NCBI GenBank assembly: GCA_943359325.1
Contig: CALRHD010000008.1
Coordinates: 1-33,903, forward strand
Direction of reading: 5' to 3'
DNA from: Candidatus Uhrbacteria bacterium
GTDB lineage: Bacteria > Patescibacteriota > Patescibacteriia > UBA9934
Length of the DNA: 33,903 nt
In this document: piece by piece, positions 1-8,513 of the stretch
How the letters are laid out: every line of letters starts with the position of its first letter
Numbering within the stretch: position 1 is the stretch's first letter
The notes under the pieces: generated by a model
What the model was told of the DNA's origin: nothing
Database searches by the model: none
The model's input: the letters and a program-made list of their open reading frames with translations, nothing else
Position numbers and translations under genes: made by a program

Positions 1-262
1 TGGTACCCAGCGTGCCGCTGCCGTTCTTCATCTCTTCTGTCTGGAAGAAGACAAGGCTACTCGGGTCGACTTGGCCGCACGGGATGTGCACGGTCTTGCC
101 CTTCACTGCCCATTCGGGCTCGATCGGGGCAGCATCACCGTCGATCATAAGGGCGGAGGCCGAGGTGGCCAGCACGTCGCCGATGGTGCCACCTGCAGAA
201 CGGTAGGCGGCGAGGACTGCGGCTTCGGAGGGAAGGGACGCGAGGAGGGTAACGGTGGTCAT
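1..262 (-). CDS. Hypothetical protein, N-terminal part, runs off the left edge
   Basis: Reverse strand reads MTTVTLLASLPSEAAVLAAYRSAGGTIGDVLATSASALMIDGDAAPIEPEWAVKGKTVHIPCGQVDPSSLVFFQTEEMKNGSGTLGT... open to the edge; AGGAG-type RBS (CACAGGAGTCCACCATG) just upstream. Not in the ORF track because no stop is reached in the window. Confidence 0.7.
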   Translation of the reverse strand, partial: MTTVTLLASLPSEAAVLAAYRSAGGTIGDVLATSASALMIDGDAAPIEPEWAVKGKTVHIPCGQVDPSSLVFFQTEEMKNGSGTLGT

Positions 263-320
263 GGTGGACTCCTGTGAAATCCCGTTGTACGGGGTGGGTA
301 GTGATTTTCAGTGGGAAAAC

Positions 321-345
321 GACGTCAGGAGAGGTTCCTGACGAC
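321..345 (-). terminator. Small hairpin (CGTCAGGA-N5-TCCTGACG) downstream of the tRNA-like gene
   Basis: Perfect 8-bp stem at 323-343; on the minus strand followed by TCGTTTTCCC. Confidence 0.4.
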
Positions 346-437
346 AAGGGAATGTACCACAAAGCTCACTCATCGTCAACGCCAAATCCCGCCCATGAGA
401 GCGGGATTCAGCTGAAGCCGAGGGTTACGCAGGTTGG

Positions 438-512
438 TGGTGGACTCGACGGGAGTCGAACCCACGCCCTCTGGATGGCAATCCCGATATGCTACCGTTA
501 CACCACGAGCCC
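438..512 (-). tRNA. tRNA-like gene with encoded CCA; best fold has an 8-nt anticodon loop (ATTGCCAT), isotype uncertain (Gly-GCC-like or Ala-TGC)
   Basis: Minus strand GGGCTCG TG GTGTAACGGTAGCAT A TCGGG ATTGCCAT CCAGA GGGC GTGGG TTCGACT CCCGT CGAGTCC A CCA: 7-bp acceptor stem with G3:U70, D arm with GG, canonical T loop TTCGACT. Confidence 0.7.
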
Positions 513-536
513 AAGCGTTCCTCGGCATGAAAAACA

Positions 537-568
537 AATTCCAACTCCCGAAATTGGGAGTTGGAATT
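537..568 (-). terminator. Rho-independent terminator of the 662-2479 gene
   Basis: AATTCCAACTCCC-GAAATT-GGGAGTTGGAATT, 13-bp perfect stem; minus strand continues TTGTTTTTC. Confidence 0.75.
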
Positions 569-661
569 AGTGCCACCCAGAATTTGCCCATTAAGAGCAC
601 ATCAGGATCTGCAACAATCCTAATCGATTGTATCGACTTGTGTCAAATTTTTCTGTGGATA

Positions 662-2479
662 TTATTCCACCACCGCTCCTTTGCCTTCTGCATTTTCATC
701 TGTCGTAAGGTCGGTGGTAAGCGCATCGGCGGTAAGCTGAATGGAAGAGTGCGTCACACTGTCGGTTGCACGGAGGGCAGAGCCAGAAAGGAGTTTGAGG
801 AATGTGCCGACGTCACCCGTGCTTGGAGTGACGCGAACAGAGAATGTGGCGTTTATGACACCCGCATCGTCGGCGATATTGGTGATTGCCCACGAAATGG
901 TGCGCGAGGCGTCATCGTATGCAACAGTACCAAGACCCGATCTGGCGTCGCCAACCCAAGTAACGCTTGGCGGTAATGTTGCGGTGGCCCGAACATCGTT
1001 CAGTGCATGTAGACTATTGTTCATGCTCCACTCAATGCGATATGCCGTCGTTTGCCCCACCTTTGGAGGCAATGGACCGTCGCCAATCGGCGCGCCATCG
1101 TCGGTGTAATACCGTGCAGCAGACGTAAATGTCGTATCAGAATTGAGGGTCACGGTTATCGGCTGACTTTGGATCGTGACGCCGCCCACAGTGGCATGAA
1201 CGACCACAGTGAATGTTTGTGCATCATCTGTAGAAAGCAGCGCTTTGACAGGAAACATTGCGTTACGCATCTTATTTTCCCCCGCAGCAAGAGAGCCGAG
1301 CGTTTTTGTGTCCCATAAAATACCATCAGCCGTCAACCTTCCACCGTCAAGCGTTGCGTCATGCCACAAAATCGGCACCGCACCATCTGCACTCGTAAAG
1401 TCAAGCAAAAGCGAGAGATCATTCATGTCCGTTGTGCCCGTATTGGTATAACCGGCTGTTATGCGAAGTGGATCACCTGGGTCGATACTCACGTCACCGC
1501 TCGCACCGTTTGCGACAAGTTGAAGACGAAGGCCGTTGCCCGCAACATCGGTAAAGATCTGCGCTTCCGACTGCGTCAGCGTATCTTCGCCACGCAAAAG
1601 CGTCGCCGCAGCACCAATCTGCTGCACATCAACAACATCAGCCGTAAATGAACCGACGATCGTCACCACCCGTGTGACGCTGGGCGCAATGTCGCCCAAA
1701 ACCCATGTGGGCGCCGTGCCCGGATCGAGGACTGGCGTACTGCTTGTCATGTAAAAACCGCTTGGCAACGTGAGATGCAATCCTGCACCGTTTGCAGGAA
1801 GCTCTCCTGTGTTTTCAACGGTAAACACATACGTCGCCGACTCTCCGGGATGCATTTTCTCGGGTCCTTCCGCCTTCAACGTGACGACACTCGTGTTGGT
1901 GGTAATGGCCTGTGTCGCCACTTCGTCAAAATCTGCATTAAAATTCGCCGGGCGGTACGTCGCAAGCGCCTGCAGCGTTGTCACCGATGGAACTCTCGAG
2001 AGCCATGTCCCCTGCACCACAATGCTTCCCTCCCCCTTTTGCGGAATACTGCCAATATTCCATGATAATTCGTCGATATTTGTGGGGCTCGGCTCCATCT
2101 CCAACACCACAAACGCATCGGGCAAATTGACGTCGATCGCAAGCGCCGCAAGCGGTACACGGGCAGTATTTATGTAGTGAAGTGTCACCGTTGTTGGCAT
2201 GCCGCTCACAATATCGTGCGGCACATCGAACGTCATGGTGAGAGGGTTTTGCGACGCCCCCGCAAAAAATTTGAAGTACACAAAATAACTCCCGTACGCC
2301 ACAATGGCGACAGTAGCAAGCACGATAACCGTACGCATCAATATCCGTGTAACGGGAGAACCGCCACGCTCCATTGTCGACAGGTCGTCACGTTCGTCGC
2401 CGTAAATCGCGGCAAGTCCGTCTGTAATCGCCTGTTCGTCCGGCGCCGCGTCCGGTTTTTCGTGGTGCTTTTGGTTCAT
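662..2479 (-). CDS. Membrane-anchored secreted protein with repeated DUF11/CARDB-like beta-sandwich domains
   Basis: MNQKHHEKPDAAPDEQ... N-terminal TM (TVIVLATVAIVAYGSYFVYFKFF) then repeats such as 'GESATYVFTVENTGELPANGAGLHLTLPSGF' and 'GDPLRITAGYTNTGTTDMNDLSLLLDF'. Internal start after the upstream stop chosen. Confidence 0.7.
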   Translation of the reverse strand: MNQKHHEKPDAAPDEQAITDGLAAIYGDERDDLSTMERGGSPVTRILMRTVIVLATVAIVAYGSYFVYFKFFAGASQNPLTMTFDVPHDIVSGMPTTVTLHYINTARVPLAALAIDVNLPDAFVVLEMEPSPTNIDELSWNIGSIPQKGEGSIVVQGTWLSRVPSVTTLQALATYRPANFNADFDEVATQAITTNTSVVTLKAEGPEKMHPGESATYVFTVENTGELPANGAGLHLTLPSGFYMTSSTPVLDPGTAPTWVLGDIAPSVTRVVTIVGSFTADVVDVQQIGAAATLLRGEDTLTQSEAQIFTDVAGNGLRLQLVANGASGDVSIDPGDPLRITAGYTNTGTTDMNDLSLLLDFTSADGAVPILWHDATLDGGRLTADGILWDTKTLGSLAAGENKMRNAMFPVKALLSTDDAQTFTVVVHATVGGVTIQSQPITVTLNSDTTFTSAARYYTDDGAPIGDGPLPPKVGQTTAYRIEWSMNNSLHALNDVRATATLPPSVTWVGDARSGLGTVAYDDASRTISWAITNIADDAGVINATFSVRVTPSTGDVGTFLKLLSGSALRATDSVTHSSIQLTADALTTDLTTDENAEGKGAVVE

Positions 2480-2480
2480 A

Positions 2481-4991
2481 TTATGGCTTTTCGACGAGAA
2501 TGCGGAAAAACGCATCTGTTGCATTGTTGACCGTTACAGGAGAAGAATTGAGACCTTCATGCGAAGACCATACAACAGGCATATCGGGAGGGAACGACAC
2601 GGAGACATTCGTCACCCGCGTATCAGCACCCGACTGTTTTTGCACGAATAGCGTGTAGGGCACAACGTTACGAATGCCCAAACGCTCCTTTGCCGCAGCC
2701 CACAACCCGTGATTCTCGTTCTCAAAAATCCCTCGTGGTAAGCGGTACGTCACATGTACCACCTGCGTTTCCCCTGGCGCGGTCTGCATCCAATTTCCAA
2801 ACACTGTCTTGCCGTTTTCTGTCCACACGTCTGTTCCCGACTGCACATCCTTGTCGACCGCCGACATGGCAAGCTGCAAATCTTCGTCGACACCGAGCGG
2901 GACGTCGGACGTTTCAAACGCGCTCTCGGGTGGCGCCTCAAACCCATCAACCGACACAAGTTCACTGCCTTCCGGCACATACAACCGAAGATAATCAACA
3001 TTATTGCGACCGCTAAAGAGCGCATTCGCAATGCCATGATGCACTTTCGTAATCGTGAGCGTGTTCGTCACCGATCCGTCTTCGTCCACGGTCACGTCGA
3101 CATCAATATTCTGGTCGATAACCGCGTCGGTCTTGCCTCCACCCAAGTTCGTGTTCACCACCATGAGATAGTCACCACCTGTTTGCTTCATGGCACCTGA
3201 CCAACCCAAATCTTGTACCGCAGCCTGTAAGTTGTCGTTCGTAAAATACAATTGGATATTTTTCTGCTCAAACGACGAACCTACAAGGTCGAGCACCTCC
3301 AAAAATGTCTGCATATCGGCCTTTGCAATACGATCGAGGAGTATAGGTGCCAAATCGCCAATAAATGCTTTTGGTGCGTTTTCAACTTTGTCATACTCAA
3401 GCTCAACGATTTTTTGCGCTTCGAACATAAAGTTCTCGGCGTCAATCGTACGGCCATATTTTGGCATGTCAACTGGCCCGAGAATCTTCAACAGCTCAAC
3501 AACAAACGTCGCATTCACCGCAATGACGCCGTCAGTCGAAGGACCGCTCGCGTTTTCGTAAAACCATTGCAGCTTGCGCGCCGACGTCGGGAAGTCGGGG
3601 AACCAGTTGGCGTCTTGCATTTCCCAACGCGGGTCAATAATCGAAAGCGGGCTTGGCGACGCAACAAATTTCGTAAGCTGACCCTGTACATCGTAGCTGC
3701 CGCCACCCGGAATGCGCATGTCTGCAATTGCACCATGACGAACGTCGACCTCGGCAAAACTGCCAATGAACCCGCCTGTTGGGCGCAGCTCGGTCGGGTT
3801 TTGGAATGCCACAAGATAACGCATGGCGCCATCACCACCAAGCATCGTCGCAAGCGCATGAGCAAACGACGTAAATTCATGGAGTGCCGCCGTTAATCGT
3901 GGCGCATAGTTTTGAAGGCTTAGGACACGATCTGCATATTCGGAAGGAATGACATTCGCATCAACGTTTGTGAGCGCGAGAGCGGCAACGTCGGCATGCG
4001 GCAGGGCGGCGTCAACGGCCGTGGCGAGGAGTTCGAGCTTGGTGACGACGTCGATCGCAGCTTGAGGCGCGATTGTGTCAGCGGCAACGCTCATGATAGA
4101 CGCAATAGTGGAAAGTTCACGCCCCGCAGTAATGAGTCCTGAAACGGATTGATATGTGCGATTTGTCTGCGGCATGACGCTAACCACAGTCGCAATTACT
4201 GCGTGCATGTCACTTAATTCCTTTTGCGCGTCGGTAAATTTTGTCGTGGCGCGAGAGAATTGGTCTTCCGCAACGTCGTACCGCGCATCGGCAAACGCCA
4301 AAGCACCGCGCGTCACGTCATCTATTGCCGCACGACCAACTGCGGAAATGTCATCAGCCTTCCCCGCCGCACTTCCCGCACTCTGCATCGCTTGCAACGG
4401 CAATACGAGCACAAATGACAACACCATAAAACCCGCAAGCGCACGCTGCCAATGAAACGGCGCAGGCTGTAGAGGCTGGTCTTGTACCAGCCCTATTGAA
4501 ACGAGAGAGAGAACAGGCGGCTCTGCTTCCTCAACGACATCCTCAACTGCCGAAAAATCGAGGAGGTCGTTAAGATCAACAGCAGATGCGGCAGGCATAT
4601 GGAGAGAAACTGCAGCAGATGCCGACCGTTTTGGTAGCACCGATGCCACTCGAACGTCAGAAACGATGCTGTCTGCTTCACGCAGCTGGGCACGAATTTC
4701 ATCGCGAGTAACTTCGGCATTATTTGTGCGAGCAATTTCACGCGCGCCGTCGTCCTCACCGTCAAAAATAAGTTCCTGCGCAACGTCCAGAACAAAGGGG
4801 CGTACCATCAATGGCCGTTCCTCACCACGAGAAAGGCGAATAATATACGGTGAAGCCTGTGGCTGCGACGGTCGACGAATTGCAATATGCCGACCCGCAC
4901 CCCCGTCGGTGCCAACACGAAACTTCGACGGCAATGCCGTGTCAAAAACACTCTCTGTTATTTTTTTTGCCGTCTTTTTTTTCACAATCAC
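2481..4991 (-). CDS. DUF4012 domain-containing membrane protein
   Basis: Central TM; hallmark segment 'LVAFQNPTELRPTGGFIGSFAEVDVRHGAIADMRIPGGGSYDVQGQL...DANWFPDFPTSARKLQWFYE'. Confidence 0.85.
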   Translation of the reverse strand: MIVKKKTAKKITESVFDTALPSKFRVGTDGGAGRHIAIRRPSQPQASPYIIRLSRGEERPLMVRPFVLDVAQELIFDGEDDGAREIARTNNAEVTRDEIRAQLREADSIVSDVRVASVLPKRSASAAVSLHMPAASAVDLNDLLDFSAVEDVVEEAEPPVLSLVSIGLVQDQPLQPAPFHWQRALAGFMVLSFVLVLPLQAMQSAGSAAGKADDISAVGRAAIDDVTRGALAFADARYDVAEDQFSRATTKFTDAQKELSDMHAVIATVVSVMPQTNRTYQSVSGLITAGRELSTIASIMSVAADTIAPQAAIDVVTKLELLATAVDAALPHADVAALALTNVDANVIPSEYADRVLSLQNYAPRLTAALHEFTSFAHALATMLGGDGAMRYLVAFQNPTELRPTGGFIGSFAEVDVRHGAIADMRIPGGGSYDVQGQLTKFVASPSPLSIIDPRWEMQDANWFPDFPTSARKLQWFYENASGPSTDGVIAVNATFVVELLKILGPVDMPKYGRTIDAENFMFEAQKIVELEYDKVENAPKAFIGDLAPILLDRIAKADMQTFLEVLDLVGSSFEQKNIQLYFTNDNLQAAVQDLGWSGAMKQTGGDYLMVVNTNLGGGKTDAVIDQNIDVDVTVDEDGSVTNTLTITKVHHGIANALFSGRNNVDYLRLYVPEGSELVSVDGFEAPPESAFETSDVPLGVDEDLQLAMSAVDKDVQSGTDVWTENGKTVFGNWMQTAPGETQVVHVTYRLPRGIFENENHGLWAAAKERLGIRNVVPYTLFVQKQSGADTRVTNVSVSFPPDMPVVWSSHEGLNSSPVTVNNATDAFFRILVEKP

Positions 4992-6118
4992 TGTTTAGCA
5001 AATGTCGTGTATATTTTTTGTGTCTCCCGTGCCGTACGTTCCCACGAAAATCCTTCTGCATGATGTTTTGCAAGAGCACGGTGGTCGTTGTTTACAAGCT
5101 GACCACTTCGCGCTCTGTGCATGATTGCCACCAAGGCATCAACATCGTCGGGGTCAAAATACGTTGCATAATTTCCTAAAATTTCTGGCATCGATGTCGT
5201 GTTCGACGCAGCAACGGGAGCGCCGTACGTCATTGCTTCGAGCGGCGGAATGCCGAAGCCCTCAATGCGTGACGGCCAAACGAATAGCATTGCGTGACGG
5301 TAGAGACCTGCGAGCGTGTCGTCGCTTGGCGTGTCGACGAAACGAATGCTGTGGCTCGGAATACCCAGTTTTTCTGCATGCGCCTCGAGTCGCTTCGAAA
5401 ACACGTCGCGACGACCCGCAAACACGAGCTGCACGTCAGGGTGTCCGGAACGAAACACGGCGAATGCGTCGACAACAGCGTGCAGATTTTTGTGTGGATA
5501 CGCATTGCCAACACACAGCACATACGGCTCATAAACGCCGAAACCTACGAGGTGAGCACCGCTCGTATCGCGAGGTGGCGTTACACCGTTATGTATTACG
5601 GTGACATTCGCAGATTTAACGCGGAAATGGCGCAAAACCGACTGTTTCGTGTAGTCAGACACGGCAATGATGTGCTTTGCACGATGAATGGCGTTCTCGA
5701 GCACAGTGCGAAAACCAACGTATTTCACACCATGCACAAACGCGCTTTTCGTTGTTGCTCGCGCAGAAAGCGGGTCTTCGACGAGAATAAGGTCGTGAAT
5801 CGTCACCACAAACGGCACGCGAGTAAAAATCGGCACGTTCCAGTGCGGGTAGTGCATGAGTTGCACTTTTGCTGCAGCGACTTCACGAGGCAACACGCGC
5901 TGTTCCGCAATGCTATACCACGGCACGTCAACGAGTCGTTTGCTAAACCGAGGATTTTTTATGACACACTCATGAAAATTCTCTTTGCGAAGAAAAAGAG
6001 TATAGGAATTTTCGGCATCGATCTGTTGCAAATGAGTCACTAATTCGGCGACGTACCGGCCAATGCCGCCCCCGCCTGTTCGCGGCCCATAGAATCGTGC
6101 ATCAATTCCTATTTTCAT
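4988..6118 (-). CDS. Glycosyltransferase family 1/4
   Basis: 'MKIGIDARFYGPRTGGGGIGRYVAELV', 'GNAYPHKNLHAVVDAFAVF', 'VWPSRIEGFGIPPLEAMTYGAPVAASNTTSMPEI'; overlaps next gene by 4 nt (ATGA). Confidence 0.92.
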   Translation of the reverse strand: MKIGIDARFYGPRTGGGGIGRYVAELVTHLQQIDAENSYTLFLRKENFHECVIKNPRFSKRLVDVPWYSIAEQRVLPREVAAAKVQLMHYPHWNVPIFTRVPFVVTIHDLILVEDPLSARATTKSAFVHGVKYVGFRTVLENAIHRAKHIIAVSDYTKQSVLRHFRVKSANVTVIHNGVTPPRDTSGAHLVGFGVYEPYVLCVGNAYPHKNLHAVVDAFAVFRSGHPDVQLVFAGRRDVFSKRLEAHAEKLGIPSHSIRFVDTPSDDTLAGLYRHAMLFVWPSRIEGFGIPPLEAMTYGAPVAASNTTSMPEILGNYATYFDPDDVDALVAIMHRARSGQLVNNDHRALAKHHAEGFSWERTARETQKIYTTFAKQ

Positions 6119-6145
6119 ACGTCACCGCACATATTTTACCATGGC

Positions 6146-6154
6146 TGTGGATAA
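6146..6154. promoter_or_regulatory. DnaA-box-like site (TGTGGATAA) in the divergent region upstream of tdk
   Basis: Exact match to reverse complement of TTATCCACA; no functional evidence. Confidence 0.25.
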
Positions 6155-6221
6155 AATGTGTTCAGGTTGTGCACAGAGTACTTTCGATGTGAATACAAAG
6201 ACGGTGTAAGATGCTCCGTGT

Positions 6222-6767
6222 ATGTATCGTGGCGGCATTGAAGTTATCTGTGGCTGCATGTTTTCGGGAAAAACCGAGGAACTGCTGCGGCGTATTCGCA
6301 GGGCAGAACTTGCACGGCTCCCGGTGCAGCTTTTTAAGCATGCCATCGACACTCGCTACACCGACGGACATGTGGAAAGCCACTCGTCCATGAGGCTTCC
6401 TGCTATTGGCGCAATGACCGTTTCCGAAATACGAGAAAAATTGAACCCGCAAGCGTGGATTATTGGCATCGACGAAGCGCAATTTTACGAACCGGGAATT
6501 GTCGACCTTGTTGTCGACCTTGCCAATCGTGGTCGACGCATTATCATCGCCGGTCTCGACACCGACTTTCGTGGCAAACCATTCGGCCCCATGCCGCAGT
6601 TAATGGCCGTTGCCGACGACGTCACGAAAATTCAAGCCGTTTGCATGGTCTGCGGCTCCCCTGCCACCTGCACGCAACGTACAACAACCTCCCAAGATCT
6701 CGTCGTCGTCGGCGCAACCGACTCCTACGAAGCCCGCTGCCGTCAATGTTTTCGACCGGGAGTGTAA
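6222..6767 (+). CDS. tdk: Thymidine kinase
   Basis: 'GGIEVICGCMFSGKTEELLRRIRRAE', 'IIGIDEAQFYE', 'GLDTDFRGKPFGPMPQLMAVAD', Cys zinc motifs 'CMVCG...CRQCF'. Confidence 0.95.
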   Translation: MYRGGIEVICGCMFSGKTEELLRRIRRAELARLPVQLFKHAIDTRYTDGHVESHSSMRLPAIGAMTVSEIREKLNPQAWIIGIDEAQFYEPGIVDLVVDLANRGRRIIIAGLDTDFRGKPFGPMPQLMAVADDVTKIQAVCMVCGSPATCTQRTTTSQDLVVVGATDSYEARCRQCFRPGV

Positions 6768-6771
6768 AAAG

Positions 6772-6800
6772 TTGACATACAATCCGACATACACTATTCT
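6772..6800 (+). promoter_or_regulatory. Sigma70-type promoter of the TA/NUDIX operon
   Basis: TTGACA (6772-6777), 17-bp spacer, TATTCT (6795-6800); start codon only 8 nt beyond the -10 box. Confidence 0.65.
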
Positions 6801-6808
6801 TGGGCTAT

Positions 6809-7084
6809 ATGAATCCTATCGCCGCGACATATCCCGTTCGTGAGTTGCAACGCAACTATCGAACACTCATTCAGAAAGCAAAAGACACGCAGGACGCTGT
6901 TGTCCTCACAAAAGACGGCACGCCCGACGCGGTACTTCTTGATGTTGCCACATACCACTCTTTGCTTCGTGATGACTACGTGTACGATGAGAAAAAATTG
7001 CTCAAGCTCGTACAGGCTGCAGAAAAATCCCTCGATGCAGGAAAAGGCAAACGTCTCGTGTCTTGGGATGACCTAGACGCCTAA
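6809..7084 (+). CDS. Phd/YefM-family antitoxin
   Basis: 'MNPIAATYPVRELQRNYRTLIQKAKDTQDAVVLTKDGTPDAVLLDVATYHSLL'; adjacent RelE-like toxin. Confidence 0.85.
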   Translation: MNPIAATYPVRELQRNYRTLIQKAKDTQDAVVLTKDGTPDAVLLDVATYHSLLRDDYVYDEKKLLKLVQAAEKSLDAGKGKRLVSWDDLDA

Positions 7085-7087
7085 AGT

Positions 7088-7357
7088 ATGGCGTACGTGA
7101 TAATTTTCTCTCCGGAATTTCAACGCGATTACAAGGAACTCAACACAGCCACACAACAACTCGTCAAAACAAAGGGTGCACTACTCGCGCAAGAACCGTC
7201 TCACCCTTTTCTCAAAACACACAAACTCTCCGGAACACTTGTGGGACGCTTCTCCTGTAGCGTCGATTACAAAATTCGTATCATTTTCCGCTTTATCGAA
7301 AAGAACACTATCGAGCTCCTCCGCGTCGGTGACCATGGAATCTATAAAAAACGATGA
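7088..7357 (+). CDS. RelE/ParE-family toxin
   Basis: 'MAYVIIFSPEFQRDYKELNTATQQLVKTK...HKLSGTLVGRFSCSVDYKIRIIFRFIEKNTIELLRVGDHGIYK'. Confidence 0.85.
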   Translation: MAYVIIFSPEFQRDYKELNTATQQLVKTKGALLAQEPSHPFLKTHKLSGTLVGRFSCSVDYKIRIIFRFIEKNTIELLRVGDHGIYKKR

Positions 7358-7358
7358 T

Positions 7359-7868
7359 ATGGCAGAAGAAATCCTCGACCTTGTCAACGAAGACGACGAA
7401 GTGATTGGCCAAATGCCACGATCCGAGGTTACTGCAAAAAAAATGAAAAATAAGCGTGTCATAAACGCGTTTATTGTAAATGACGATGGAAAATTATGGA
7501 TCCCGCGACGCAGCGCAAACAAAGCACAGTCTCCAAATGTGCTTGATATGTCTGTTGGAGGGCACGTAGAGTCTGGCGAAGACTATGACACATGTTTTGC
7601 TCGCGAAACCATGGAAGAAACGCGTCTCGATGTCACAAAACTCCCCCACAAGCTACTCGGGAAAATGACGCCACACGAACACGGCACGAACGCATTCATG
7701 TGCGTCTATGAAATTCGAGCGAACGATGTGCCGAATCACAACCCCGAAGATTTTTCAGAGTATTACTGGCTCACACCACAAGAGGTGCTCGACCGTCTCG
7801 CAAGCGGCGACATGGGTAAACACGATTTACCGATTATCATTCGACACTACTACTGCCAAGTACTATGA
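7359..7868 (+). CDS. NUDIX hydrolase
   Basis: 'GGHVESGEDYDTCFARETMEETRLDV' Nudix box; MAEEILDLVNEDDEVIGQMPRSEV; start adjacent to toxin stop. Confidence 0.9.
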   Translation: MAEEILDLVNEDDEVIGQMPRSEVTAKKMKNKRVINAFIVNDDGKLWIPRRSANKAQSPNVLDMSVGGHVESGEDYDTCFARETMEETRLDVTKLPHKLLGKMTPHEHGTNAFMCVYEIRANDVPNHNPEDFSEYYWLTPQEVLDRLASGDMGKHDLPIIIRHYYCQVL

Positions 7869-8383
7869 ACGACATATTCTGTACATCGCTACAAATTATT
7901 CGTGCGTTTGACGACTTTGTCGCAACGCATAGCCTCGTTGGCAGGGCAAAAGCCGATCATATTTGCTACAAGTGTGCATCAACAAAGTCATTTGAGGAGA
8001 TTCGTTCGACATTCGAGGGAGATAGCGCATTTGTATACCAGTCGATTATTGCAGGTCGGCGTATTGCGATTATTCGCTTTCATGAACCACTCAAAACCGC
8101 ACTCGGACCTATCAGCCTCCTCGAACTTTCTGACCAAAAACCTGACGGGAGTCAAAAAGATGGACTTGAGCACATTGAAATCTATCCTACGCATGGATCG
8201 ACAAACGATCTCGTCACCCACCTCACATCACAAAACGTCACCATAAAAACTATTGTTCGTCCCCATCATACGACACACGACATGACACTCGTTGACGACT
8301 TCAAAATTCGTATCGAAAATGAACCACTCATGCAAAAAATCGTTCAGGAAGAAATTATGCACAACAAACTATTGACAACATAG
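7865..8383 (+). CDS. YecM/VOC-superfamily-like protein
   Basis: 'LVGRAKADHICYKCASTKSFEEIRSTFEGDSAFVYQSIIAGRRIAIIRFHEPL...LEHIEIYP'; metal-ligand-like His in DHICYK and LEHIEI. Confidence 0.6.
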   Translation: MNDIFCTSLQIIRAFDDFVATHSLVGRAKADHICYKCASTKSFEEIRSTFEGDSAFVYQSIIAGRRIAIIRFHEPLKTALGPISLLELSDQKPDGSQKDGLEHIEIYPTHGSTNDLVTHLTSQNVTIKTIVRPHHTTHDMTLVDDFKIRIENEPLMQKIVQEEIMHNKLLTT

Positions 8384-8451
8384 CGCGAAATCTCTAAAGT
8401 GTTATCAACCGAGTGGAGTTCCTAACGAGCTTTATCTGGGTGACGCGAATT

Positions 8452-8491
8452 ATAACTCCCCATTCATTTGGTGAGTTATTATTTGTTTTGC
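8452..8491 (+). terminator. Rho-independent terminator after the 7865-8383 gene
   Basis: ATAACTC...GAGTTAT stem followed by TATTTGTTTTGC. Confidence 0.65.
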
Positions 8492-8513
8492 ACAAAATAT
8501 GAGGGTCGGACTT

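Noticed and set aside
438-512. Calling tRNA A a standard tRNA-Ala(TGC) or tRNA-Gly(GCC)
   Set aside because: Either 7-nt-loop reading leaves a poorly paired anticodon stem; I left the isotype open rather than force it.
1052-4998. Numerous plus-strand ORFs opposite the DUF4012 and DUF11-like genes
   Set aside because: They lie antisense to long, clearly protein-like genes and have low-complexity Arg/Ser/His-rich translations typical of shadow ORFs.
8407-8445. Upstream complement of tRNA B as a decayed inverted tRNA copy
   Set aside because: The two complementary blocks are in permuted order and the rest of the tRNA is not represented.
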